From positions 1 through 64,000 of the forward strand of contig CAIVEI010000060.1 in the NCBI GenBank assembly GCA_903904835.1: DNA of 64,000 nucleotides, read 5' to 3'. This stretch comes from an uncultured Schlesneria sp. GTDB lineage: Bacteria > Planctomycetota > Planctomycetia > Planctomycetales > Planctomycetaceae. The notes below the pieces were generated by a model. It saw nothing but the letters and a program-made list of their open reading frames with translations, did no database searches and had not been told where the DNA came from. The number at the start of each line of letters is the position of its first letter. Within the stretch, counting starts at the first letter, position 1. This document shows, one piece after another, positions 1 through 9,518 of this stretch. The translations under genes were made by a program, and so were the position numbers.

Positions 1-54
1 GGGTTGGCTGCATCCGTTGATGCAGTGCCAGAGGTTTTTTCAGGAGGCCCCTTC

Positions 55-378
55 ATGGGCAAGAAACTGTACGTCGGGAATTTGGCCTACGGAGTTACCG
101 ACAGCCAGTTGGAACAGCTGTTCGCAGCGCATGGTGCCGTGCAGTCGGCACAAGTGATCATGGATCGCGACACAGGTCGATCCAAGGGATTCGGTTTCGT
201 CGAGATGAGCAACTCAGCAGAAGCCGAGTCAGCGATCAACGCTTTGAACGGAGTCGAGAAAGACGGTCGGGCAATGACCGTTAACGAAGCACGACCGAAG
301 GCAGAAGGTGGCGGAGGCGGTGGTGGCCGTGGCCGTAGTGATTACGGAGGCGGTGGTGGTGGTGGCCGTCGCTACTAA
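55..378 (+). CDS. Glycine-rich RRM RNA-binding protein
   Basis: A 107-residue single-RRM protein expected to bind single-stranded RNA, of the type often associated with cold or stress adaptation in bacteria. The RNP2 motif LYVGNL lies at residues 5-10 and the RNP1-like motif KGFGFVEM near residue 45. The C-terminus after residue 83 is a Gly/Arg tail (GGGGGGGRGRSDYGGG). The ORF track opens at a TTG at base 4, but ATG 55 is preferred: AGGAGG sits 7 bases upstream and the RRM starts immediately after it. A strong terminator follows, so the gene is probably monocistronic. The family call is firm; the RNA target is unknown. Confidence 0.93.
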   Translation: MGKKLYVGNLAYGVTDSQLEQLFAAHGAVQSAQVIMDRDTGRSKGFGFVEMSNSAEAESAINALNGVEKDGRAMTVNEARPKAEGGGGGGGRGRSDYGGGGGGGRRY

Positions 379-402
379 TAAATAGCAGTCCCCATACAAA
401 AC

Positions 403-435
403 AAAAGCCCGGCTTCGAAAGAAGTCGGGCTTTTT
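403..435 (+). terminator. Intrinsic terminator after the RRM gene
   Basis: AAAGCCCG and CGGGCTTT form the outer stem, and CTTC/GAAG close the inner stem around a GAAA loop. A T-run follows directly. The hairpin starts about 25 bases after the RRM stop codon. Confidence 0.85.
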
Positions 436-695
436 CGTACAATCAGACAAGATAAAGTGGATGCGCAGTATTTAATTAGACCACGCTCCGTGCCCAAGGC
501 TCGCCTCATAAGATTTATCGCTTGCAACCTTGAAATTAGAGCCTGTACGGATTCCAATGCTGTGGCTGATCTCAACCCAGCACTGAATTCTCGGACCAAC
601 TGACTCACCAGTCCTTTGGCCTCGATATAATGCACCGGATAGCGTTTCGACACCTCTGTACCGTCGGTCCGACAAGCGCGAAATCAGGCCTAAAG

Positions 696-995
696 ATGAT
701 CAGAATCCGAGACGTCATTACTGATAATGGGATCGTCAAAGACTCCCGACTAACAGTGGACTATTACCCAGATATCGGTCCTTCGGCTGTCGGGCCCATC
801 ATGACTGCCGAACTTGAAGCCGCCAGAGATAAGCCACATGGAGTGATCCTATCAGTTGAGGTCCAGAATGACTGGCGCGGTAAGGGATACGAACTTAAGT
901 TCCTTCAGGCCATTTTTGATCAATGGATGGACCTGCATTTTGACGCCAAGGGGAAGGGAATTGAGGAGTTCGTCGAAGCGGCGATCGAACCTTAG
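696..995 (+). CDS. Hypothetical protein, 99 aa
   Basis: Not recognised. A small acidic soluble protein with no signal peptide or membrane segment. The upstream start at 630 would add 22 residues of unlike composition (HRIAFRHLCTV), so ATG 696 (MIRIRDVITDNG) is preferred, although neither start has a clear ribosome binding site. It stands alone between the RRM terminator and the convergent response regulator. Its codon use resembles its neighbours, which supports a real gene, but function cannot be inferred. Confidence 0.45.
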   Translation: MIRIRDVITDNGIVKDSRLTVDYYPDIGPSAVGPIMTAELEAARDKPHGVILSVEVQNDWRGKGYELKFLQAIFDQWMDLHFDAKGKGIEEFVEAAIEP

Positions 996-1103
996 TTTGC
1001 CCAATTACCGGTAATCAAAAAGCCAGAACAACACTTATTGGAACGAAGAAGAGAGCGTCGGTCGAAATGATTGCGAGGTCAAGAGACCTGCCTGCAACAC
1101 GGA

Positions 1104-1577
1104 CTACCCGTCCCGATCCAGGCACTTTCTGACTTCCGCCAGAAATTCCGGGATCGTGAATGGCTTTTGAAATAAATGTTTGTCGCCTTTCGCGGGATCG
1201 AAGTAACGATTCCAGTCGTCGGTATAACCGCTGATAAAAAGAACCTTCAGTCGCGGAGCCAATGATTGTAACGTCTCGGCTAATTGGACCCCGTCCATTT
1301 CTGGCATGATGACATCAGACAAAAGCATGTGAATTGGTTCGGAGTAATTTCGAAAAACCTGAAGCGCATCTTTACCATTCACGGCGGGCAAAACATTATA
1401 ACCGTGGTTCTCCAGGCACCTAACCATCAATCGACGGATCGAATCATGATCCTCGACGACCAGGATGGTTTCGCTTCCCCCACGATGGTTCTTCAAAGGC
1501 TGACTGGTTGCGTGATTGATTGTGACAGGATCTTCAATCGGTTTGTAGGTCGATTGTTGATCGTTTTCGATGTTCAT
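1104..1577 (-). CDS. Single-domain response regulator (CheY-like)
   Basis: A receiver domain with a 40-residue disordered N-terminal lead and no output domain. ILVVEDHD carries the acidic pocket, LLSDVIMPEMDG carries the phospho-acceptor Asp (about residue 88), and FQKPF holds the conserved Lys. The track starts at a GTG five codons upstream; ATG 1577 is preferred because GGAAAG precedes it at normal spacing. It lies 74 bases downstream of the hybrid kinase on the same strand, so the two are probably co-transcribed and this is its likely phosphorelay partner. With no DNA-binding domain it probably acts by protein contact. Confidence 0.9.
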   Translation of the reverse strand: MNIENDQQSTYKPIEDPVTINHATSQPLKNHRGGSETILVVEDHDSIRRLMVRCLENHGYNVLPAVNGKDALQVFRNYSEPIHMLLSDVIMPEMDGVQLAETLQSLAPRLKVLFISGYTDDWNRYFDPAKGDKHLFQKPFTIPEFLAEVRKCLDRDG

Positions 1578-1651
1578 CCCAAAACTTTCCACTGAAAACT
1601 CTGAAACTTATACGGCGATCATGTACATGAAAGGTCCTTCTGAGACACTCA

Positions 1652-4477
1652 TTAATTCTTTGCTGAAAGCAGCGTACTGATGCGACTCATTAATTCGTTT
1701 GGCGAAAAAGGTTTCTGAATAAATGCGCAAGCACCAACGCCGGAAGTCTGGGTAGAAACGTCTTGCTCGCTATAGCCGCTCATCATTAAAACGGGCAGCT
1801 CGACTGACTGTTTACGCAATTCTTTCAGGACTTCCAATCCGTTTTTGCGAGGCATTGTCAGATCGAGAAGCACCAGGGAGATGTTCATTGCATGTTGATG
1901 AAAGACATCTAACCCTTCGCAACCATCCGCTGCAGTGAGAACTCTGAAACCAGCTGCCTGTATGCTTTTCACGAGAAAACTACGAACGAATTCCTCATCA
2001 TCGACAATCAGGATCGTCCCCTTTCCACTGGAAATCCGCTCGTCAGGTTCCTTCGTGCCATTCGGTGTCACGGCTTTAATGGCGGGCAACAACACTTTAA
2101 AAGTGGTTCCCCGACCCATTTCGCTGGCAACATTAATCGTCCCATTGTGGCTTCGAACGATGCCGAGAACGGCAGCCAGCCCCAAGCCTCGGCCCGTCAT
2201 TTTTGTGGAAAAGAAAGGGTCAAATATTTTAGCCAACGTTTCCTTGTTCATTCCGCAGCCGGTGTCCTCGACTTCGACGAACGCATACTCACCTGCGACA
2301 CGCTCGTCAGGAATAAATGGTGAATAGAGACTTGCCGCATTCACGTTTCGAATTCCAGTCCGCACATAAATTTCACCTGCTTGTCCCTGGAAAGCGTCGG
2401 AAGCATTGGTAATCAAATTCATGATGATTTGCTGGGCTTGAGCGGCGTCGCCCTCGAAAGAGGCTGGCTCAAGGTTCAAAAAAATCTCCACGTTCTTGCC
2501 AACGACGGTTTTCAAAAGATGAATCGTCTCATTGACCAAAAAGTCGAGTCGAACCGGCTGAATTACAAATTGCCCCTTCCCTGAATACGCAAGCATCTGA
2601 CTCGTCAATTTCGCGGCACTTTTCGCGGCACTCTCGATTTCGTCGAGGTAACAGTCGACGGGCGTTTCCTGCGGTAATTCCATCCGTGCAAGGCTTGCAT
2701 TGCCCAGCATAGCAGTCAACAAGTTGTTAAAATCATGAGCAATTCCGCTTGCCATCACGCCCAATCCTTCCAGCTTTTGGGCATGGAGCATCTGCTCTTG
2801 AAGCATGCGGCGCTCGTTCTCGGCCCGTTTGCGTTCGCTGACGTCTCGCATCAACGCGAAATTCAATTCACGATCACCAATTTTCACGTAGTTGGCACTG
2901 ACCTCGACTGGAAACACTCGGCCATTCTTTGTTCGGTGCCGGGTTTCAAGAATGATCGTGCCGCGTCTTTTGACGTCTTCAAAGTGAGCTTCCCAAACAT
3001 CGGGCTGGTAATCAGGAACCACATCCACGTCGGAAATCAACATCTCGAGCAATTCGTCGCGTGAATAGCCAAGCTGCGAGCAACAAGCGTCATTGACATA
3101 CTGTATGCGGCCTTCACGACTGATCCAAGCCACGCTATCAGCGGTGTTATCGACGCAGAATTTCATGAGTTGTAGCGACTCTGCCGCCATCTTCTGTTCG
3201 GTAATGTCGACATGACAACCAATCATTCGTGTCGGATTGCCATTCTTGTCGCGAAGTAACTCGCCGCGAGCGTTAACCCATCTCCAAGAACCGTCTTTGT
3301 GACGCATCCGAAACTCAGCGTCATAGTTTGCAATTTTTCCTGCCAAGTATTTTTCAAGACGTTCAAGTGCGATCGGCTGGTCATCAGGATGGAGACGTGA
3401 CTCCCATTCACCGCGCCGGTTCTCGATCTCATATTCAGCATAACCAAGCTGACTTTTCCACTCACGCGAGAAATAGACAGTGTTGGCCTCGAGGTCCCAG
3501 TCCCACAGCCCCATGTTCAAAGCCTTCATGGCGAACGTCAATCGCTGGTCGCTACGTTGATGCTGCTCGTCGCTTCGCTTGCGGGAAGTGATGTCACGAA
3601 TGACTCCAATAGAGTGAGTCAACTCACCTTTAGAGTTACAAATGGGCGAAATCAGCAGGTCATTCCAATATTCAGTTCCGTCTTTGCGGTAATTGCGAAT
3701 CTCAAACCTGAAATCAGTGACACGGTTTTCCGAATTGCGTTTTACCGCAAGGGATTGTGAATCGGCCAATCCTCCTTGGAAAGGATGCCATGTTTGCCCC
3801 AGCATTTCTGATTGAGAATAGCCGGTAATTAACTCAAACGCCTCGTTGACCCATTGAATTTTCTGGTCGACATCCATGATGATCACGCCCTGAGAGACCG
3901 CCTTTAACGCGAGATCGCTCAACAGCCATTTGTTTTCCACCAGTTTTTGTTCCGTCACGTCGATCAAAACAACCTGGCAGGCAGTACGGTCTGAAGAAAG
4001 GGAAGCTTCCAATCGGACATCGTTCCTCTTTCCTCCGTCTCGCGTCATCGTTAGATCTGCAGACTCGGTGGTTCCCGTTGCAAAAACCTCCGCAAGAATC
4101 CTGGCAAAACATAACTGATCTGTTTTGGTTAATAACAAATCGAATTTGCTTCCACGCAATTGTTGGACATTATTACCAACGAACTTCGACGCAGCGAGAT
4201 TCACGTCGACAATGACTCCGTCTGAATTCAGATTGAAGTAACCGACAGGTGCAGAGTTGAACAAGTCAACATAACGTTTTAAGCCAGCTTCGATCTCGGT
4301 CCTTGCCGCGCAAAGTTGCTCATTCCGTATCTCGATCTCGATCTCACGGACTTGCAACTCGTGTTGAAACCGTCGCAATTCGTCTTCCGAGAGGTTTTTG
4401 TCAATTGAAGGATTTTCCTTCAATCGCATTTCAGCGGCACGTCTCAACAAAACGGGCTCGTTTTCAAAAAGATTCAT
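1652..4477 (-). CDS. Hybrid sensor histidine kinase with four PAS domains
   Basis: A 941-residue soluble kinase. Order: N-terminal coiled region (30-65), PAS1 (about 66-180), PAS2 (185-300), PAS3 (310-430), PAS4 (435-555), dimerisation/phosphoacceptor helix with GIAHDFNNLL (His581), HATPase with the N-box NLITNASDA and G-boxes DTGCGMN and GRGLGLA, then a receiver domain (ILIVDDEE, phospho-Asp near 872 in LLDLTMPRKNG). PAC motifs (IDVTEQK, RDITSRK, VDITEQK, RDVSERK) close each PAS. No membrane segments are seen, so it is a cytoplasmic sensor. The attached receiver plus the downstream CheY-like protein suggest a branched relay. The signal is unknown. Confidence 0.95.
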   Translation of the reverse strand: MNLFENEPVLLRRAAEMRLKENPSIDKNLSEDELRRFQHELQVREIEIEIRNEQLCAARTEIEAGLKRYVDLFNSAPVGYFNLNSDGVIVDVNLAASKFVGNNVQQLRGSKFDLLLTKTDQLCFARILAEVFATGTTESADLTMTRDGGKRNDVRLEASLSSDRTACQVVLIDVTEQKLVENKWLLSDLALKAVSQGVIIMDVDQKIQWVNEAFELITGYSQSEMLGQTWHPFQGGLADSQSLAVKRNSENRVTDFRFEIRNYRKDGTEYWNDLLISPICNSKGELTHSIGVIRDITSRKRSDEQHQRSDQRLTFAMKALNMGLWDWDLEANTVYFSREWKSQLGYAEYEIENRRGEWESRLHPDDQPIALERLEKYLAGKIANYDAEFRMRHKDGSWRWVNARGELLRDKNGNPTRMIGCHVDITEQKMAAESLQLMKFCVDNTADSVAWISREGRIQYVNDACCSQLGYSRDELLEMLISDVDVVPDYQPDVWEAHFEDVKRRGTIILETRHRTKNGRVFPVEVSANYVKIGDRELNFALMRDVSERKRAENERRMLQEQMLHAQKLEGLGVMASGIAHDFNNLLTAMLGNASLARMELPQETPVDCYLDEIESAAKSAAKLTSQMLAYSGKGQFVIQPVRLDFLVNETIHLLKTVVGKNVEIFLNLEPASFEGDAAQAQQIIMNLITNASDAFQGQAGEIYVRTGIRNVNAASLYSPFIPDERVAGEYAFVEVEDTGCGMNKETLAKIFDPFFSTKMTGRGLGLAAVLGIVRSHNGTINVASEMGRGTTFKVLLPAIKAVTPNGTKEPDERISSGKGTILIVDDEEFVRSFLVKSIQAAGFRVLTAADGCEGLDVFHQHAMNISLVLLDLTMPRKNGLEVLKELRKQSVELPVLMMSGYSEQDVSTQTSGVGACAFIQKPFSPNELMSRISTLLSAKN

Positions 4478-4755
4478 TTCAAATTGCCCATTCCTTGTCC
4501 ACGAGTGGCGACCTTGGGTTCGCCCCGACTCCCCAGGCGAGTGAGAGGTCCGTCAACTTGATTAAGAGAACGTCAATATGGTTGTCTATCGTTCGATAGT
4601 ATATCAGACGAATGGCGAAATATTGATTATGTTTTTCTTTGAACGAGTGTAACCGAAACAACGAACACCGTGTCTCAAGAGTCATTTATTTAGAAATACC
4701 GTAAACTGATTGTTTTCCATCGAGTATCTTCGGTGAGAACGCTTAGCCCCCCAGG

Positions 4756-5256
4756 ATGACCGAGAGAGAAATGGCTGAAGCCTACGACGACCGAAGCGGA
4801 CAATTTGCTGGCGGGATCGTCGAGAAAGAACCGGAGACCGGGCTGCCGGCATTACTTCATTCAGTCACCGCAACATCTTTTGAGTGGGACATCGAGTCGG
4901 ACAAGTTTGTACGTCATTTTTCGAAGGAACCGGCGTTCCCTGCAAATCGTGATCTGCCTGAATCGTTGAATCAAGTGAGAACGGTGGTCTATCCCATTGA
5001 TCTCATCGGTTTTGATGCAGCATTCGATTCACTGTTGGCAAACGGCTCTGATTACCACAACCTTTTCCGTGTCATCCGACTGGATCGCACGATCGTATGG
5101 CTCGAAGAATGGGGGCAATTGGAACGGGACGGACACGGTACACGACAAAAGCTAAGGGGATTCTCGATCAATGTGACCGACCGAATGCGGTCGTTTTGCG
5201 AATTGGAAGAACTAAACCGTTTCTTCGGCTCGCGATTGACTTGTGTGCAACCATAG
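4756..5256 (+). CDS. Stand-alone PAS-fold protein
   Basis: A 166-residue protein with one PAS/PAC-like fold (about residues 35-150). FEWDIESDKFVRH resembles a PAS opening, VYPIDLIGFDAAF matches the HPDD-like helix, and LRGFSINVTDR is a PAC ending. No kinase, GGDEF or other output domain follows. ATG 4756 has a weak ribosome site; ATG 4771, behind GAGAGAA, is an equal candidate. It is divergent from the hybrid kinase gene across about 280 bp and may modulate that system, or be the remnant of a longer sensor. I found no convincing frameshifted continuation downstream. Confidence 0.65.
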   Translation: MTEREMAEAYDDRSGQFAGGIVEKEPETGLPALLHSVTATSFEWDIESDKFVRHFSKEPAFPANRDLPESLNQVRTVVYPIDLIGFDAAFDSLLANGSDYHNLFRVIRLDRTIVWLEEWGQLERDGHGTRQKLRGFSINVTDRMRSFCELEELNRFFGSRLTCVQP

Positions 5257-5343
5257 CCAACATGTTTGCTAATGTTTTCGAACTTGAGCTAAAGATTTTT
5301 CCCTGCCGTCAGTTCGAGAAGAAGAATCCGAGGAACGACTCTT

Positions 5344-5540
5344 GAGGAACTTGACGTCGGAAGCGTCGCCAAAGTTCCTCGGGTTCATGGAGCGGTAGCT
5401 CCTGGCGAACCGCTTGTAGCGGCTCTCGCGCTTCCGGTGGACGTCGGGGTTGGCTTTTGAAGAGTTGAACGCCTCTTCAGGTTAAGCTGGCTGGGATAAC
5501 CGAACCGAACGATCTAAGGCATCGTCGCGGGGTTTTCTTT
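5344..5540 (+). ncRNA. Candidate structured RNA or leader upstream of the PFK gene
   Basis: The 477-base gap before the phosphofructokinase gene holds consecutive hairpins. These are GAGGAACTT/AAGTTCCTC (5344-5380), GGAGC-GGTA-GCTCC (5389-5402), a nested GCGA..CCGCT-TGT-AGCGG..TCGC (5405-5429), and GAAGAG/CTCTTC (5459-5478). A short ACGAT/ATCGT stem then precedes a G-rich run and TTTTCTTTTTT near 5530-5541. No ORF fits. It does not match the conserved parts of RNase P, tmRNA or SRP RNA that I know. It could be a small RNA or a 5' leader. Confidence 0.35.
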
Positions 5541-5733
5541 TTTGCCGGTCGCGGCCATCATGCTCAACTGATAAAATCAGGGGAGTGTAATTGACGGCTT
5601 CCGTGGATCCCTCAAAAAATATTGGATTTCCCTGGAAGCAGTGCATTGTCACAAGTCCGGCTCTGCAATGCTGCTGGATGTTTTTGCCTGGCCCCGTTTT
5701 CAGAAGTCGTTTTTGTGAGGACTCAGATTTTCC

Positions 5734-6945
5734 ATGTCGAAAGGTAACGTGCTGATCGGTCAGTCGGGCGGACCGACTTCCGTGATAAATTCGTCACTGG
5801 CGGGAGTGATAGATGCTGCAAGAAAAAGCGAACGAATTGGTCGAGTCTTCGGCATGCGGTATGGAATCGAGGGGGTCTTGAATGATTACCTCGTCGATCT
5901 CGGCAGCGAATCGCCGGAAGTCCTCGATAGACTTCGAACGACTCCCGGAAGTGCACTCGGGTCAAGCCGCCTGAAACTGAAAGACGAACATTTTCCTGCT
6001 GTTCTTGAACAACTGAAGAAATATGACATTCGTTACTACTTCATGATTGGCGGCAATGACACCATGGATACGATCCACCGTGTCACACAGTACGCCAATG
6101 ATAACGGTCATGAGATGATCGGTGTCGGAGTCCCCAAAACGGTCGACAATGATCTTCACGGTACCGACCACACTCCGGGTTATCCGAGTGCGGCTCGCTA
6201 CGTCGCCTTAAGCGTCTTGCAGGCCGGAATTCTGGCCCGAGACATGCAGAAAGTCGATCAGTTTGTCATCTATCAATCAATTGGCCGCAGCGCGGGTTGG
6301 CTGCCTGCTGCCGCCGCTTGTGCTCATATCGCAGACAAGACACCGCCGCACATCCTGCTTTTGCCCGAACGGACGTTCGAACGTGACAAGTTCATGTCGG
6401 CAGTGGCCGAGGCTCATAAATCACACGGATTCGTCAGCATCGTCTGTGGCGAAGGAATTACCTACGCCGACGGGACACCTGTCAGCGTTTCGCAGACGCA
6501 TGACAAGTTTGGCAACGTCGAATTCGGAGCGATGGGTGGAACAAGCGCCGCCATGATGCTGCACCGTTTGATCTGTGACGAATTTGGCTGGCGAGGCGAA
6601 TTCCAGGTGACAGAATCGTTGCCAATGTGCTCGGCCGACCGTGGTGTGAAACTCGACTTTGACGAGGCATTTGCCTGCGGGCAACAGGCTGTCAAGCTGG
6701 CAACCACCGGTGTTGGTGGCGTCATGGTCACGATGAATCGACGAAATCAACCTCGCGAAAAATACGAAATTGATTTCGGCACGATCTCACTCAGTGAAGT
6801 TGCCAACCACGAGCGACCAATGCCAGACAGCTTCATCACGTCAGACGGTTTCGGAGTCACCGATGAATTTCTGGACTATGTCTCGCCTCTCGTTGGTGAA
6901 TTGCCGACGTATGCGACGCTGGTAGCAAATCGGGCGAAACCGTAA
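5734..6945 (+). CDS. PPi-dependent 6-phosphofructokinase
   Basis: Phosphorylates fructose 6-phosphate in glycolysis, probably with pyrophosphate rather than ATP, which makes the step reversible. In this 403-residue protein GQSGGPT (9-15) binds the phosphoryl donor. IGGNDTMD puts Asp109 where ATP enzymes have Gly104 (E. coli numbering), and PKTVDND puts Lys135 where they have Gly124. Both residues mark the PPi type. The catalytic Asp pair is in TVDND (138/140), and SIGRSAGWLPAAAA is the substrate loop. It is followed after 41 bases by a sugar isomerase gene, a likely operon. Confidence 0.93.
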   Translation: MSKGNVLIGQSGGPTSVINSSLAGVIDAARKSERIGRVFGMRYGIEGVLNDYLVDLGSESPEVLDRLRTTPGSALGSSRLKLKDEHFPAVLEQLKKYDIRYYFMIGGNDTMDTIHRVTQYANDNGHEMIGVGVPKTVDNDLHGTDHTPGYPSAARYVALSVLQAGILARDMQKVDQFVIYQSIGRSAGWLPAAAACAHIADKTPPHILLLPERTFERDKFMSAVAEAHKSHGFVSIVCGEGITYADGTPVSVSQTHDKFGNVEFGAMGGTSAAMMLHRLICDEFGWRGEFQVTESLPMCSADRGVKLDFDEAFACGQQAVKLATTGVGGVMVTMNRRNQPREKYEIDFGTISLSEVANHERPMPDSFITSDGFGVTDEFLDYVSPLVGELPTYATLVANRAKP

Positions 6946-6986
6946 CAAAAACTCAATCACTACGAAGGCAATAAAGGAACCTGCAC

Positions 6987-8000
6987 GTGATTTTAGACCG
7001 ATCGCCTTATTCCGATTTCAACCTCATCACGGATATGGTCGCTGCTGCGAACGTGATCCGAATGTTTGATACGTCGGTCGTTAAAAAAACTGCCGCAGAG
7101 ATTAATGCAGTCGGAAAATTGTTGATTTCAGGCGAAGGTTCAAGTCGCATGTTTCCGGCGAAAAGCGCGATCACACACGCGCGACGAATGGGTTGGCTTT
7201 TTTCGATTGCCACCGAAGGGGGACGACAGTCACAAGAGTATCGTCTGGACGACTGGGCCGTACTCGGTGTGTCAAACTCAGGTCGCACGGCCGAGGTCAT
7301 TCGCCTGTTCAATACCCTCAAAGCCGCAGGCAATCCGCATCGATACAGTCTGACAGCAAGCCCTGCGTCAATTCTCGAGTCACTTGCCTCCAGCGGCCAC
7401 GTATTGAATTGCGGAAAGGAAGGTGCTGTCGCCGCAACGAAAAGCGTCGTCGAACAAGCTCTTTATTGTCGCGCCATCATCGAATCAATCGCTGGCGAAG
7501 AAACACTCGCAGGACGCTTATCATCCTTGGCAGATCAGTTCTTAGAAGCACTCGCCCTGCCGATTGATCACGAAATTGCCAAAAAGGTCGCACGGGCAGG
7601 TTCCATCTACTTCGCCGGTCGAAACGACGGCGTCGCAGAAGAACTGACGTTGAAAACGAACGAGATCACTCGTAAACGAGGCGACTATCTGGAAGGAACC
7701 TATGCCGTTCACGGGATCGAAGAATCGATGCAAGCGGACGACGTTGTTGTCTGGATCGAACCCTTCGAAGAATCTGAACAAAAATTCTACGACGTACTCG
7801 TCAAAGGTGTCGGCATGACCGTCATCGCCATCGCGTCACGACCAACATTGTTCCCAACAATCCAAATTCCTGACGCTGGCGACCTGGCAAGTTTCGTCCA
7901 ACTCGCCGCAGGCTGGAACCTGCTGGTTGAAGCAGGCCTGCAACTCAACATCAACATCGACAAACCCCAACGAGCCCGAAAAGTCGGCAACGAATTTTAG
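6987..8000 (+). CDS. SIS-domain sugar phosphate isomerase/deaminase-like protein
   Basis: A double-SIS protein of 337 residues related to the isomerase half of GlmS and to AgaS/FrlB-type enzymes. It probably acts on an amino-sugar or fructosamine phosphate, though the substrate cannot be read from sequence. SIS1 has the phosphate-binding signatures SGEGSSRMFPAK and GVSNSGRTAEV. AVAATKSVVEQ is the conserved helix between strands, and SIS2 begins near residue 195 (GSIYFAGRNDGVAEE). There is no glutaminase domain, so it would not use glutamine. It starts at GTG with AAAGGAA 7 bases upstream. The pairing with PFK suggests it feeds fructose 6-phosphate to glycolysis. Confidence 0.82.
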   Translation: MILDRSPYSDFNLITDMVAAANVIRMFDTSVVKKTAAEINAVGKLLISGEGSSRMFPAKSAITHARRMGWLFSIATEGGRQSQEYRLDDWAVLGVSNSGRTAEVIRLFNTLKAAGNPHRYSLTASPASILESLASSGHVLNCGKEGAVAATKSVVEQALYCRAIIESIAGEETLAGRLSSLADQFLEALALPIDHEIAKKVARAGSIYFAGRNDGVAEELTLKTNEITRKRGDYLEGTYAVHGIEESMQADDVVVWIEPFEESEQKFYDVLVKGVGMTVIAIASRPTLFPTIQIPDAGDLASFVQLAAGWNLLVEAGLQLNINIDKPQRARKVGNEF

Positions 8001-8120
8001 TGCTCGCGTTCGTGATTGAGGCAACGACCGAATGCACGTTTCCGCGGGTAACGATCTTTATGCTCGCGTTCGGGATTGAGGCAATCCTTGGATGCACCTT
8101 TCCGCGGATCACGCCCATTC
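8001..8120. repeat. Two tandem 60-bp imperfect repeats
   Basis: Immediately after the isomerase stop codon, TGCTCGCGTTCG..GATTGAGGCAA occurs at 8001 and again exactly 60 bases later at 8061. ATGCAC.TTTCCGCGG is conserved in both copies, and the middle of the unit diverges. No terminator-like T-run is present. Confidence 0.8.
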
Positions 8121-8208
8121 GAAATATCGAAAAACATTGATTTGTTCTACCGATTGATTAGACTATTCGTTTGGTTCAGAACGGTCAGTTGCCCCGGGAG
8201 AAGTTGAA

Positions 8209-9510
8209 ATGTTTTCATTTCACGGCCAGTCTCAGCGTTTTTGTGATCGATTTCCACGTCGAGATTTCTTCCGGATCGGGGGACTTGCGATTGGTGGGCT
8301 GACGCTTCCAAAGTTGCTTCAAGCTGAGCAGGCTTCTGCCGGACGAGCGACCGGCAAGTCGATCATCAACATTTACCTGGCCGGCGGACCCACGCACCTC
8401 GATACATTCGATCTCAAACCAGCGGCCGCTCGCGAGTTTCGCGGTGAGTTTCAGCCGATTCCGACCAATGTACCCGGAATGCAGATTTGCGAGCTGATGC
8501 CAAAGCTTAGTCAGGTCGGAGACAAGTTCTCGGTGATCCGTTCAATCTCGGGGCTACGCGATGAACATGCTCCTCAACAAAGCGATTCGGGATGGAGCGA
8601 ACAATCATTAAGAAATATGGGCGGACGACCTGGGATCGGTTCTGTCATGTCCAAACTCTGGGGACCGTCGCAGACAACGGTCAATGGCACCGCTCCGACA
8701 TTCGTCGATTTGACCGGATGGACGAAGACAGGTTTCACGGGTCAGATCAATGCGGGATTTCGACCAGATGGCGAAGGCCGGCAGAACCTGAGTCTCAATC
8801 AAACGGTTAGCTTGCGTCGGTTGGATGATCGTAAAGCTCTTCTTAGTGGACTTGATCGACTGCAACGGAACGTTGATCAATCAGGCATGCTGACCGCGAT
8901 CGACAGTTATACAGATCGTGCGGTTGGCATCGTGACGTCGGGCGAACTCGCCAAGGCGATGGATCTGCGACAAGAAGACCCCCGACAGTTAGAACGATAC
9001 GGTGCAAAAAACGGGAACGAAAACCAACGCTTTATTCTGGCACGGCGGTTGATCCAGTCGGGTGCTCGATGTGTTTCGTTCTCGTGGGGAGGCTGGGATA
9101 CTCACGGTGACAACTTCAACGCGATGCGTCGCCAGTTACCACCATTAGACCAGGGGCTGGCGGCACTGATCGATGACTTGGATGCTCACGGACTCCTGGA
9201 AAGCACGATCATCATGATGTCGGGTGAATTCGGACGAACTCCGCGCGTTAATAACACAGCGGGTCGCGACCACTGGGCACGAGCCTCATTCTTCTTCCTG
9301 GCCGGGGGCGGGTTACGACACGGACAGATGATCGGTGCAACCAGTCGCAACGGCGAAGAACCGATCGAACGACCGATTCACATTCAGAACGTCTTCCATA
9401 CAGTATACCACCAGTTGGGAATCGACTCGAATACGGTAGTACTCACCGATCCGAACGGTCGACCTCAATACCTCGTCGAAGACAGAAAGTTGATTACTGA
9501 ACTGCTTTAG
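8209..9510 (+). CDS. DUF1501 secreted protein (Tat-type leader)
   Basis: A DUF1501 protein of 433 residues, a sulfatase-fold-like family expanded in planctomycetes. The leader RRDFFRIGGLAIGGLTLP is a twin-arginine signal. GGPTHLDTFDLKP, FSWGGWDTHGDN, MSGEFGRTPRVN and GRDHW are the family's conserved metal/active-site-like motifs. The start is fixed by GGGAGAAG shortly before ATG 8209. Unlike the copy at 44.6 kb it has no PSCyt1/DUF1549 partner beside it. It converges with lpxI with only 8 bases between stop codons. The biochemical activity is unproven for the family. Confidence 0.9.
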   Translation: MFSFHGQSQRFCDRFPRRDFFRIGGLAIGGLTLPKLLQAEQASAGRATGKSIINIYLAGGPTHLDTFDLKPAAAREFRGEFQPIPTNVPGMQICELMPKLSQVGDKFSVIRSISGLRDEHAPQQSDSGWSEQSLRNMGGRPGIGSVMSKLWGPSQTTVNGTAPTFVDLTGWTKTGFTGQINAGFRPDGEGRQNLSLNQTVSLRRLDDRKALLSGLDRLQRNVDQSGMLTAIDSYTDRAVGIVTSGELAKAMDLRQEDPRQLERYGAKNGNENQRFILARRLIQSGARCVSFSWGGWDTHGDNFNAMRRQLPPLDQGLAALIDDLDAHGLLESTIIMMSGEFGRTPRVNNTAGRDHWARASFFFLAGGGLRHGQMIGATSRNGEEPIERPIHIQNVFHTVYHQLGIDSNTVVLTDPNGRPQYLVEDRKLITELL

Positions 9511-9518
9511 GACTTGGT

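Noticed and set aside
5344-5540. RNase P RNA, tmRNA or SRP RNA
   Set aside because: None of the conserved sequence blocks of these RNAs that I know is present, so only a generic structured-RNA call is made.
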